18,594 nucleotides of DNA from the NCBI GenBank assembly GCA_023136725.1, contig JAGLQR010000005.1:1-18594 (forward strand), read 5' to 3'. Origin of the DNA: Candidatus Aminicenantota bacterium (GTDB lineage: Bacteria; Acidobacteriota; Aminicenantia; UBA2199). Of this stretch, positions 7,319 to 14,533 are shown piece by piece (positions within the stretch are counted from its first letter, which is position 1; every line of letters starts with the position of its first letter). The notes under the pieces were generated by a model. It searched no databases. It was given only the letters and a program-made list of their open reading frames with translations, and was not told the DNA's origin. A program made the position numbers and the translations under genes.

Positions 7319-7635
7319 AGGCATTCATAGCTATAAGCGAAGATAACGGTACAGAATCAAAGATCGACACACGGTTCGGCCGTGGAAATTATTTCATGGT
7401 CTATGACATGGAAAATGACAGCATTATAAATGTAGAAGAGAACCGGTTTAAAAATGAAGGGCACGGGGTCGGGATTAAAACCGCCGGGATTGCAGTTGAA
7501 AAAGGATGCACCCTTGTTATCGGCGCCCAGCCGGGTCCTAAAGCAGAACAGGTTTTCAAGGAAGGGAGTGTTGAAATATTTGTTATAACAGACGGGACCG
7601 TAAATGATGCTGTCCGGAAGTACAAAGAAAAATAG
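7315..7635 (+). CDS. NifX/NifB-C-like (MTH1175-type) iron-molybdenum cofactor binding domain protein
   Basis: A single-domain protein of 106 aa with the family's ribonuclease-H-like fold pattern: MKAFIAISEDNG start, TRFGRGNYFMVYD, a Gly-His segment GHGVGIKTAG, VIGAQPGPKA, and a C-terminal TVNDAVRKYK. Family members bind metal-sulfur clusters or precursors; in sulfate reducers the related Orp binds a Mo/Cu cluster. There is no Cys-rich cluster motif, so cluster binding here is inferred. The RBS is GAAGGAG upstream of the ATG at 7315. It is followed 15 bp later by the first ferredoxin ATPase. Confidence 0.85.
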   Translation: MKAFIAISEDNGTESKIDTRFGRGNYFMVYDMENDSIINVEENRFKNEGHGVGIKTAGIAVEKGCTLVIGAQPGPKAEQVFKEGSVEIFVITDGTVNDAVRKYKEK

Positions 7636-7650
7636 CCTGGAACAGATGTT

Positions 7651-8490
7651 ATGAAAATTGCTGTTATATCAGGAAAAGGTGGCACAGGAAAAACATATTT
7701 TTCAACTTCGCTGGCAATGAGTCTTGAAGAAGCAGATTTTTTTGATCTTGATGTTGAGGAGCCAAACGGATATATATTTATCAAACCGGTTATATCGGAT
7801 GAGGTACAATACATCCTCCCCGTTCCCGAAATAGATGAAGATCGCTGCACATTCTGCAATAAATGTGCCGAGTCGTGTGCTTACAATGCTCTTTCCATTC
7901 TCCCCCAATTACAAAAAGCCCTCTTCTTCCCTGAACTATGCCACAGCTGTGGCGTATGCAGTTTTGTATGCCCTGTTGACGAAGCACTCATCGAAGTGGA
8001 TAAAGATATAGGTGTTATCCGCAGAGGAAAATTCTCAAGAGGAAACTTCATTGAGGGGAAATTGAATATTGGAGAACCCTCCGGTGTTCCTTTAATCAGC
8101 GGTATTATGAAAGATCATCTGAACACGGAAAGGACTGTAATAATAGATTCACCACCCGGGACTTCATGTCCTGTTGTTGAGAGCATAAAAAAAGCTGATT
8201 ATGTAATAATCGTTACAGAGCCTACTCCATTCGGACTCAGTGACATGAAACTGGTTATAGAGATCGTAAAGGACCTGGGGAAGAGAACAGGGGTTGTTAT
8301 CAATAAAGATCGCGGAGACAGCAAAGATACGGAAGAATTCCTTCGCAAATGCGGGATTCCGGTTATTTTCAGGATCCCGTATTCACTGGAAATACAGAAG
8401 TCATATTCAAAGGGGATACCTTTGATCGATACAGTCCCCGGTATTGGAAAAAAACTGAAAAGGCTTTATGAGGATATCAGTAATGGATAA
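7651..8490 (+). CDS. MinD-superfamily P-loop ATPase with inserted two-cluster ferredoxin domain (first copy)
   Basis: The 279-aa protein begins with a deviant Walker A, SGKGGTGKT (7-15). A ferredoxin insert follows: Cys66, 69, 72, 76 and Cys97, 100, 103, 107, enough for two [4Fe-4S] clusters. The fourth Cys of the first motif is followed by Ala (CAYNAL), not the usual Pro; the second set ends CPVDEAL. The second half has the MinD-like DSPPGTSCP (about 168-176) and ATP-binding TEPTPFGLSD. Members are thought to act in Fe-S cluster or metal-cofactor assembly, with a known relation to the Orp3/Orp4 ATPases of the ORP complex. The gene overlaps the next by 8 bp. Confidence 0.9.
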   Translation: MKIAVISGKGGTGKTYFSTSLAMSLEEADFFDLDVEEPNGYIFIKPVISDEVQYILPVPEIDEDRCTFCNKCAESCAYNALSILPQLQKALFFPELCHSCGVCSFVCPVDEALIEVDKDIGVIRRGKFSRGNFIEGKLNIGEPSGVPLISGIMKDHLNTERTVIIDSPPGTSCPVVESIKKADYVIIVTEPTPFGLSDMKLVIEIVKDLGKRTGVVINKDRGDSKDTEEFLRKCGIPVIFRIPYSLEIQKSYSKGIPLIDTVPGIGKKLKRLYEDISNG

Positions 8491-9367
8491 ACTGAAAGAA
8501 ATTGTAGTATTAAGCGGGAAAGGGGGCACAGGGAAAACCACAATTGCTTCATCCCTCGCAGTTCTCTTTCGGAACAAGATCATTGCCGATGCTGATGTCG
8601 ACGCTGCAAACATGTACATTCTGATGAATCCGGACAATATTAAAGGTGGAGATTTCGCAGGGAAGCCGGTTGCCAAAATAGACAGCAAAAGTTGTATTAA
8701 TTGTGGAATATGTATGGATCTCTGCAGATTTGACGCAATAGATATTATTGATGGCCAGCATAATATAGATCAACTCTCCTGTGACGGATGCACATTGTGC
8801 TCACTTGGGTGCCCCGAAAAAGCAATCCAAATGGAACCGGTGATGGTCGGGAAATGGTTCTCTTCAGATACAGAATACGGAAAATTTGTATACGCCCGCC
8901 TTGACCCGGGAGCCGAGAACTCCGGAAATCTTGTCACAATGGTAAAACATCAGGCAAAACTCCTGGCTGAATCAGAGAAAATGAACTATATTCTGATAGA
9001 CGGGCCCCCGGGGATCGGTTGCCCTGTAACATCAACACTTTCAGGAGCAGATTATACAATTATCGTAACTGAACCAAGCATCTCAGGGATCAGCGACCTC
9101 AAGCGGATAATTAAACTAAGTGATCATTTCAAGGTTAAAAGCGGAATTGTGATTAATAAGTATGATATTAATTCAGATAACACCAAAAAGATAGAAGCTT
9201 TCGCGAATGAGAACAACATCGACATATTAGGCAAAGTACCGCATAGTTTCTGTATAATTGATGAGATCTCAAAAAGAACGATCCCGGTCGGTCAATGCCG
9301 GGATCTGAAAGAGCCAATTACAGAAATATACAAAAAAATAACAGATTATTTTGAGTTGCAAAAATAA
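8483..9367 (+). CDS. MinD-superfamily P-loop ATPase with inserted two-cluster ferredoxin domain (second copy)
   Basis: The start at 8483 is chosen over an in-frame ATG 15 bp earlier because TGAGG (8469-8473) sits 9 bp upstream and the overlap with the previous gene is then only 8 bp. The 294-aa protein has SGKGGTGKTT (11-20), Asp residues DADVDAANMY in the switch region, ferredoxin cysteines 71, 74, 77, 81 and 100, 103, 106, 110, then GPPGIGCP and TEPSISGISD. It is a paralogue of the previous gene, with which it probably forms a heterodimer, as these tandem pairs usually occur together. Confidence 0.9.
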   Translation: MDKLKEIVVLSGKGGTGKTTIASSLAVLFRNKIIADADVDAANMYILMNPDNIKGGDFAGKPVAKIDSKSCINCGICMDLCRFDAIDIIDGQHNIDQLSCDGCTLCSLGCPEKAIQMEPVMVGKWFSSDTEYGKFVYARLDPGAENSGNLVTMVKHQAKLLAESEKMNYILIDGPPGIGCPVTSTLSGADYTIIVTEPSISGISDLKRIIKLSDHFKVKSGIVINKYDINSDNTKKIEAFANENNIDILGKVPHSFCIIDEISKRTIPVGQCRDLKEPITEIYKKITDYFELQK

Positions 9368-9394
9368 ACTAAATAGTATAATTAAGGAGGAAGA

Positions 9395-9760
9395 ATGAAG
9401 ATTGCAATTGCAACAGAAGGAGAAATAGTAGCACAACATTTCGGCCGATGCTCATCGTACACAATCGTAGAATCTGAAGATGGAAAAGTTCTGAAAAAGG
9501 AAGTTATAGCAAATCCGGGGCACGAACCGGGATTTCTACCTGAATTCCTGAGCGGACTGGGCGTTGATTTCATACTTTCGGGAGGAATGGGCCAGAAAGC
9601 GATTAATTTATTCCATCAGCGTGGAGTAGAACCGGTGGTAGGAGTATCCGGAAGGATAGATGATGTTGTCAAAAGTTTTATTAACGGAGAGCTTGAAACA
9701 GGAGAAAGCGATTGTGACCATGGTAAGGACGGGCATGGACATGATTGCGGTAACCACTGA
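9395..9760 (+). CDS. NifX/NifB-C-like (MTH1175-type) protein with His-rich tail
   Basis: The second such protein of the operon, 121 aa. It starts MKIAIATEGEIVAQHFGRCSSYTIVE, with a FGRC Cys19 absent from the first copy, and contains ILSGGMGQKAINLF and a C-terminal tail DCDHGKDGHGHDCGNH with 4 His and 2 Cys that could bind a metal. The RBS is AAGGAGG (9384-9390) 4 bp before ATG. It follows the second ATPase after a 27-bp gap and precedes the Fur-family gene by 2 bp. Confidence 0.85.
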   Translation: MKIAIATEGEIVAQHFGRCSSYTIVESEDGKVLKKEVIANPGHEPGFLPEFLSGLGVDFILSGGMGQKAINLFHQRGVEPVVGVSGRIDDVVKSFINGELETGESDCDHGKDGHGHDCGNH

Positions 9761-9762
9761 TA

Positions 9763-10233
9763 ATGAGAAGAAAAAGGATCCGCAACTGGGAAAACCGGTT
9801 AAAAGAAGAAGGGTACAAAATAACTTCTCCCAGAAAAACGATCCTTTCTGTTTTTGAGCAGCTTGGAGGCCATCCGAATGCAAGAGAGGTCTTCAATGAC
9901 CTTAGCTCCAGGTCCCCTGATATCGGCCTTACTACGATTTACAGGACGCTCGAACTTTGTGTCAGGCTGGGAATATTGAAAAAATATGATTTTGGTGACG
10001 GACACAGCAGGTATGAGATTACTAACGAAAAAACGGATCACCACCACCATATTATATGTGAAAAATGTTCAAAGGTTATTGAGTACAGGGATTTCCTGGA
10101 TGAAGAGACCATGTTGATCAAAAAGATACAGAACAAACTTGAAAAAAAATTCCACTTTGAAATAAAACAGCATGTGCTTGATTTTTATGGGTTATGCAAA
10201 GAGTGTATAGATAAAAAAAAAGAGAGTGAGTAG
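9763..10233 (+). CDS. Fur-family transcriptional regulator
   Basis: A 156-aa DNA-binding repressor-type protein. The winged helix covers about residues 10-85, with recognition helix GLTTIYRTL (55-63). The metal-sensing C-terminal half has the HHHHIIC segment (His93-96, Cys99) and structural zinc CxxC pairs Cys99/Cys102 and Cys145/Cys148. His37 is present. Fur, PerR and Zur cannot be told apart with confidence here; only Fur or PerR fit the box. It is the last gene of the operon whose promoter carries a Fur box, so it likely autoregulates its own operon. The ATG lies 2 bp after the previous stop with no clear RBS, so translation is probably coupled. Confidence 0.9.
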   Translation: MRRKRIRNWENRLKEEGYKITSPRKTILSVFEQLGGHPNAREVFNDLSSRSPDIGLTTIYRTLELCVRLGILKKYDFGDGHSRYEITNEKTDHHHHIICEKCSKVIEYRDFLDEETMLIKKIQNKLEKKFHFEIKQHVLDFYGLCKECIDKKKESE

Positions 10234-10235
10234 CC

Positions 10236-10745
10236 TTAAAATTTCCTCTTCACTTCATCAGGGAGACTCCCTTTTTTAAAAACAAACCAATCCGAAGTCG
10301 ACCTCAAGTCTCTTCTTGCTCCGTTTGAAATCAGAATTTCCATCAAGTCCTCCCGCCCCAGAAAACCAGCCCAGTGTAACGGACTCCAGCCATAGTTGTC
10401 AGTCTTGTTAAGCCCTGCTCCATTTCTGATTAAAATTTTAATAATATTGATATTCCCCCTGATCACAGCCCTGTGGAGCCGGGTCATACCAAACTCATCA
10501 ACTCTCTCCGGTATTACAGAATCATTAATTACCAGATTGACCTCCGGAGATGGCAGCGGAGGCTTGATCACAACATATACCAGCATTATCAGAAGCATCA
10601 ATAAAAGTGTTTTTTTCAATACTAAAAACTTTTCAGTTATAAACGGGAATCCGTATTCTTCCTTCTCATCACAGATCACTGCTTTAAACATACCGATTCT
10701 TTTCATACGTTTAAAAAACCTTTTGTAAAAGAATCTTTTTCCCAT
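10236..10745 (-). CDS. Membrane-anchored ankyrin-repeat protein
   Basis: A 169-aa protein with a very basic N-terminus (rich in Lys/Arg/Phe), a membrane helix (about residues 46-62, TLLLMLLIMLVYVVI) and two ankyrin repeats (about 84-150: DEFGMTRLHRAVIRGN... and DNYGWSPLHWAGFLGR...). The basic side should face the cytosol and the ankyrin part the periplasm, although ankyrin domains in bacteria are also found cytosolic. It begins directly after the stop of the PP2C gene with no gap, so it is translated with it and may be a membrane partner of the signalling pair. It converges on the Fur-family gene with 2 bp between stops. Confidence 0.75.
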   Translation of the reverse strand: MGKRFFYKRFFKRMKRIGMFKAVICDEKEEYGFPFITEKFLVLKKTLLLMLLIMLVYVVIKPPLPSPEVNLVINDSVIPERVDEFGMTRLHRAVIRGNINIIKILIRNGAGLNKTDNYGWSPLHWAGFLGREDLMEILISNGARRDLRSTSDWFVFKKGSLPDEVKRKF

Positions 10746-11543
10746 TTATTTTATTGTATTTTTGAAAATATCCTCATTCAGGTCTACCCTTATATATGTT
10801 GAATTATCAACTTTGGTCCCGGACTCTACTTCAGCATCCATAAACTTGAGGAACTTCTTCTTGAAACCACGGATATCACTTCCCATCCACTTTATGATCT
10901 CTGACTGATCAGGAAACCGTTCCCAAAATCCATCCGTGCAGAACAACAAAGTATCACCATATCTAACCCTGGCCTTTATAATCCTTTTACCCATCTTTTC
11001 TCCATCCCTCGGGAGAGAGAAAAAAAGCCTGTTTCGCCCATTACTTTTTGTAACCTGATTAATATCAATCTCTCCGAGCTGGAAGAATTTCCAGGGAATT
11101 GTATCATCTTCTGAAAGTATATAGAGGTTCTTACCACCTCTCCTTGCTGCAAAGGCACCCTTTTTCAACCTCCGGTTGTCCGTAGTGAGCAGGAAAAACC
11201 GTGAGTCTCCGGCCCAGGTGTAATATACTTCAAGCCCCCTACCCTTCTTCCTTATTAATGCAAGAATTACAGTTGTGGCCATTTCAAGATTAACTTTACG
11301 CATTTCAACGGACAGATCTCTGAAGTGAGCAGCGATCCGGTCAGGAGTCAGGGTTTTTTCTCTGTGGAGCAATTTAAATTTTTCAACTGTCATTTCTGCA
11401 GCAGTTCCACCTTTTATATTGCCGCCAACTCCATCTGCCAGAACAACCAGTACCGATTTCTCATCTACATTTACACTGAGTCTGTCCCAATTCCTGAATC
11501 CTGAACCCAAATGGGAGAATGATGATATGAATTTGGTGCTAAT
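10746..11543 (-). CDS. PP2C-type serine/threonine protein phosphatase
   Basis: Removes phosphate from Ser/Thr, presumably reversing the kinase encoded just upstream. Metal-binding and core motifs are present: ADGVGG, AGDSRFFLL, CTDGFWE and a terminal DNSTYIRV. The start needs a decision. TTG at 11510 has no RBS and would remove the first beta strand. ATT at 11543-11541 follows AGGAGG by 5 bp, overlaps the upstream TAG stop, and gives 265 residues beginning with the family-like FISSFSHLGSGFRNWDRLSV. I therefore place the start at ATT, a rare codon. The gene is then translationally coupled to the kinase. Confidence 0.8.
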   Translation of the reverse strand: MSTKFISSFSHLGSGFRNWDRLSVNVDEKSVLVVLADGVGGNIKGGTAAEMTVEKFKLLHREKTLTPDRIAAHFRDLSVEMRKVNLEMATTVILALIRKKGRGLEVYYTWAGDSRFFLLTTDNRRLKKGAFAARRGGKNLYILSEDDTIPWKFFQLGEIDINQVTKSNGRNRLFFSLPRDGEKMGKRIIKARVRYGDTLLFCTDGFWERFPDQSEIIKWMGSDIRGFKKKFLKFMDAEVESGTKVDNSTYIRVDLNEDIFKNTIK

Positions 11544-12960
11544 CCTGTCCTCCTGTTATCGTATCTAATACAATTGACCGGCTCTCTATTTTCAGTTTGC
11601 CGGTAAAATAAAGGATCCCTCTGTCTCCACTGAATTTTTTCCTTCTGAAGAACCTGAATTCTTTCTCAAGTCTCTTCCGGTCAGGTACTATATAGACGTT
11701 ATTCCCTTCACAATAAGTTCTGAAAAAAGGGGTCTGCTTCAAGCTGACATTATTTATTTTTCCATTCCGAAATACAATCACAGTTCTGAGATTGATATCA
11801 AGGCTGATCTTTTTATGATTTTCAAAATGAATGAAACTATCCTTTTCCGGGGAATCAATTTCTGGAGGGAAAGGAATATTGTAGATAAGGTCCACTGTTC
11901 TGACAAATTTTCTGACTCCGGCGGATCTAATTATCCTGGATATTGTATTTTCAAGTTTTTTCTTCATCTCAGACGCATCTTTATAACGCTTTGATATATC
12001 AGTTTTAAGAGCTTTCGAAATGAATTTAACAAGCCTTCCATCAATTTGACCGGCAGCATAACTTTTAAGGAATTCTCTCTCAAAATCTATATCGTAAAGG
12101 GGTTCGAAAATTATATTATCCCAGAGATTCCCGATAAATATCTCGGTAATAACAATTCCTGCAGTAAATATATCCACTCTCGGATCACGCCTGTATCTTT
12201 TATCAAACCTTAAGGGATCCAGGTATTTATCCCTCCCTATAACTCCAGTGGTTTTTTCGGTGCTTTTTCTGATCCCTTCACGTGATGTACCGAAATCAGC
12301 CATTACATATTTGATCTCTCCGCCCCTGTTCACTACAAAAATATTTTCAAGTGCAATATCCCTGTGAATGATCCCCGCTCTGTGAAGATCCGCAATGGTA
12401 CTGACTATCTGAGATGCCATTTCCAGCTTCTCTGCAAGAGATATCTCGATCTTGCCGGAAGCTTCAAGAAGGATTATATCCCTGAGTGTGCAGACAGCAA
12501 GTTCCATTAGAATTGCAGGAAATGTTTTCTTGGATTTATTTATAATACAGACAGCCTCACCCCTTGAGTGAACATTTATAATCCGGTCTGTATCAATCTT
12601 TTCCAGAACTTCGATCTCATCTTTGATAGATTTTTCTGAACTTTCTAACTCTCTTATGCTGTAATTACTACCGGCACCGAAATAATGCTCAAAGGTCAGC
12701 GGAACTTTCATGGCAAAAATTTCCCGGCAACTATCCTCCTCAACCTCAAGGATCACACCATAACCTCCGAGCCCTATGGTTTTTCTAACCCTGAAAACTC
12801 TACTATTAAATATGATCTCTTCCCCGGGAAGACATGTACCTGTAACAGCCTCACTGTCATTTTCGGCAAAAGAGAGTGCTTTAAATTCGGATGATCCGCA
12901 AAAAGAGCAGATATCTTTCTCTTGTGCAACAAAACGTCTACAGCTCTTACAATATTTCAA
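11539..12960 (-). CDS. Zinc-ribbon Ser/Thr protein kinase
   Basis: A 473-aa protein with an N-terminal zinc ribbon (Cys4, 7, 18, 21) and a Hanks-type kinase domain at about residues 55-340. Gly-loop GLGGYG (63-68), Lys85 (FAMK), likely alpha-C Glu115 or Glu117, H199-R-D201-IALEN206, D222-F-G224 and Asp263 in the F helix (VDIFTAGIVITE) are all present, so it should be active. The usual Lys of HRDLKPEN is replaced by Ala (HRDIALEN) and the APE motif reads LDP, so it is somewhat divergent. Residues 350-473 are an extra beta-rich C-terminal domain of unknown role. No membrane segment is present. It is followed at once by the PP2C gene. Confidence 0.85.
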   Translation of the reverse strand: MKYCKSCRRFVAQEKDICSFCGSSEFKALSFAENDSEAVTGTCLPGEEIIFNSRVFRVRKTIGLGGYGVILEVEEDSCREIFAMKVPLTFEHYFGAGSNYSIRELESSEKSIKDEIEVLEKIDTDRIINVHSRGEAVCIINKSKKTFPAILMELAVCTLRDIILLEASGKIEISLAEKLEMASQIVSTIADLHRAGIIHRDIALENIFVVNRGGEIKYVMADFGTSREGIRKSTEKTTGVIGRDKYLDPLRFDKRYRRDPRVDIFTAGIVITEIFIGNLWDNIIFEPLYDIDFEREFLKSYAAGQIDGRLVKFISKALKTDISKRYKDASEMKKKLENTISRIIRSAGVRKFVRTVDLIYNIPFPPEIDSPEKDSFIHFENHKKISLDINLRTVIVFRNGKINNVSLKQTPFFRTYCEGNNVYIVPDRKRLEKEFRFFRRKKFSGDRGILYFTGKLKIESRSIVLDTITGGQD

Positions 12961-12973
12961 ATATCCATCCCCG

Positions 12974-13690
12974 CTACAACCTCTTCAATTTAAGAGGAAT
13001 ATAAATTTCATATTTAAGTTTACTTATTATTTTTTCAGAGACACGATTCTCTCTAAATCCTGAGTTTGAAAAGGAAACAATGACAGGCGTCCCGCTTTTT
13101 ACTCCAAGCATGATCATCTCTTCTCTAAGAATAAAATACTCTTTTATTTCACCTGTTTCAAGGTAGTTTACTTTGCATTTTTCGCCATATCTGGTTTCGA
13201 TCTTTTTCATAAAATTAATTATTCCGCTGAAAGATATATCCGGGACCATTGAAGCCGGTACCGGATTCTCAGTAATGAAAACTCCATTTTTTTGCTCAAC
13301 GAACCTGATACCGCGAACTTTAATAATCCCTGACTTACCTGCTGTTCTTTTTTCCGGTTCATTTATTATTGGATTTCTTTTCAGTTTTTTTATCGTTCCG
13401 GGATTACCGCCAACTTTTACATAGCATTCATTATCTACATCTGCAGAATGATCAAGACATTCACAAAGAGCTTTGTCCCCGGAGATATCTAATATCTTGA
13501 ATTTCCCGACCTCAATTCCTGTTTTTGAATAGATTATTACACTCTTATTCATCTGACTGTAACCTGCAGGGATCTTCAGGATGAAAAAAGGGGGCCTTAC
13601 ATCTGAAATGTTTACAACATCTCCTGAAAGCAAAGGGGAAATAAAGAAAATTAAACAGATGAGTGAAAAAGTAAAAGTTCTCCGACGCAT
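12974..13690 (-). CDS. Secreted hypothetical protein
   Basis: I do not recognise a family. The 238-aa product opens with a signal peptide (MRRRTFTFSLICLIFFISPLLSGD). Two Cys lie close together (CECL around residue 76), another near 88 (DNECYVKV) and one at about 172 (KCKV). The body is beta-rich with many Lys/Glu and no membrane helix. It is the second gene of the operon, 23 bp after the ribbon-helix-helix-like gene and 13 bp before the kinase gene. Its place next to kinase, phosphatase and membrane ankyrin genes suggests an envelope component of the same unit. Confidence 0.65.
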   Translation of the reverse strand: MRRRTFTFSLICLIFFISPLLSGDVVNISDVRPPFFILKIPAGYSQMNKSVIIYSKTGIEVGKFKILDISGDKALCECLDHSADVDNECYVKVGGNPGTIKKLKRNPIINEPEKRTAGKSGIIKVRGIRFVEQKNGVFITENPVPASMVPDISFSGIINFMKKIETRYGEKCKVNYLETGEIKEYFILREEMIMLGVKSGTPVIVSFSNSGFRENRVSEKIISKLKYEIYIPLKLKRL

Positions 13691-13713
13691 TCTAATGTCA
13701 ATCTTTCAGGATA

Positions 13714-14061
13714 TCAGATGATCGATTCAACAAATTTATTGTAATAAAAATATATCAGATATTTGATAAATATCGTCTGGTTTTTCAGGTTATACTCAAA
13801 ATGGTCTTTTTTAATTCTATAGATAAGTGATTCCTGAATGAAAAGCGGCTTGTGCTCTCCGGATTTTTCTATATTCTTGTAACCCATCAATTCACAAAAC
13901 TTTTTGAAGTCATCACGAACTTCTTCACTTTCAAGATCATTCATAGCCTTTTCAATAAATGCAGATTCCCGGATCTTGAAATATTTCGCTACTTCCCACA
14001 GCATCATTTTTGTCCGTTCGCCAACTGAGATATTGATCACTTTTCTTTTTACTTTCGCCAT
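13714..14061 (-). CDS. Ribbon-helix-helix-like small protein
   Basis: The 115-aa product has an N-terminal segment with the strand-helix-helix pattern of the ribbon-helix-helix DNA-binding fold: KVINISV strand (about 7-13), ERTKMMLWEVAKYFKI helix, then RESAFIEKAMNDLE. The C-terminal half (about 55-115) is Lys/Tyr/Phe-rich and of unknown function. The start is supported by AGGAG (on the minus strand, 14076-14072) and the promoter at 14118-14090. As first gene of the operon it could be a local regulator. The fold call rests on pattern only. Confidence 0.55.
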   Translation of the reverse strand: MAKVKRKVINISVGERTKMMLWEVAKYFKIRESAFIEKAMNDLESEEVRDDFKKFCELMGYKNIEKSGEHKPLFIQESLIYRIKKDHFEYNLKNQTIFIKYLIYFYYNKFVESII

Positions 14062-14089
14062 TTTCTACATCTCCTGTAAGATAAACTCA

Positions 14090-14118
14090 ATTATAGTAAT
14101 GTTTTTTATATATTTCAA
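14090..14118 (-). promoter_or_regulatory. Consensus sigma-70-type promoter of the kinase/phosphatase operon
   Basis: On the minus strand, TTGAAA (14118-14113) and TATAAT (14095-14090) are separated by exactly 17 bp. The predicted start is near 14083, about 22 nt before the ATG at 14061. This is the strongest promoter match in the window. Confidence 0.65.
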
Positions 14119-14199
14119 TAGTTTTCTACATTTTTTTCATTTCAGAAATTTTCGGATATAAGATATGGAAATTGATTTTGGGACTATAGAATAGAAAGA

Positions 14200-14215
14200 A
14201 CCGGTCTTTTCCGGT
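14200..14215 (-). terminator. Candidate hairpin terminator
   Basis: ACCGG (14200-14204) and CCGGT (14211-14215) enclose a 6-nt loop. On the minus strand the stem is followed by a pyrimidine run TTCTTTCTATTCT, as in an intrinsic terminator. It could back up the stronger hairpin at 14251-14281 downstream of the DUF2892 gene. Confidence 0.35.
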
Positions 14216-14250
14216 GATTTCTAAAAAAATATTTTAAAACTATTTAATAT

Positions 14251-14281
14251 TTTAATCCGGGAAACCTGCACCCGGATTAAA
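14251..14281 (-). terminator. Perfect 11-bp hairpin after the DUF2892 gene
   Basis: TTTAATCCGGG (14251-14261) and CCCGGATTAAA (14271-14281) form a perfect 11-bp stem with a 9-nt loop, 30 bp downstream of the stop of the DUF2892 gene. On the minus strand the sequence that follows is A/T-rich (ATATTAAATAG...), not a pure T run, so this is likely but not textbook. Confidence 0.55.
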
Positions 14282-14309
14282 TTATTAAGATACCTGAGTT
14301 ATACTATTC

Positions 14310-14510
14310 TTACTTTTTATCGGTATTTATCTTGAACGGCCAGTAAGCCGGACAAAATCTGAAAATTCCGGTCAATAGCGGAATAAACCCGATATTCCCC
14401 CAAACTATATAATTACCGCTTGTAAAGTAATATATATAATGAGCTGCCAGTATAACCAGACCTATAACTATTCTCATCATCCTGTCTTTTTTTCCTACAT
14501 TACATTTCAT
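14310..14510 (-). CDS. DUF2892 family small membrane protein
   Basis: A 66-aa protein with the family layout: an N-terminal NVGKKDRMMRIVIG, then two membrane helices (about 12-29 and 37-52), and the conserved GFIPLLTGIFRFCPAYWPF end. The family is related to the C-terminal membrane part of YgaP-type rhodaneses; its function is unknown. Downstream of the nucleotidase gene by 23 bp on the same strand, with RBS AGAGGTG before the ATG. Confidence 0.85.
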   Translation of the reverse strand: MKCNVGKKDRMMRIVIGLVILAAHYIYYFTSGNYIVWGNIGFIPLLTGIFRFCPAYWPFKINTDKK

Positions 14511-14533
14511 TTTTTCACCTCTTATTTACTTTA

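Noticed and set aside
8468..8482. ATG at 8468 as start of the second ferredoxin ATPase
   Set aside because: It lies 22 bp inside the first ATPase gene without its own RBS; the ATG at 8483 has TGAGG nearby and matches the usual N-terminus length before the P-loop.
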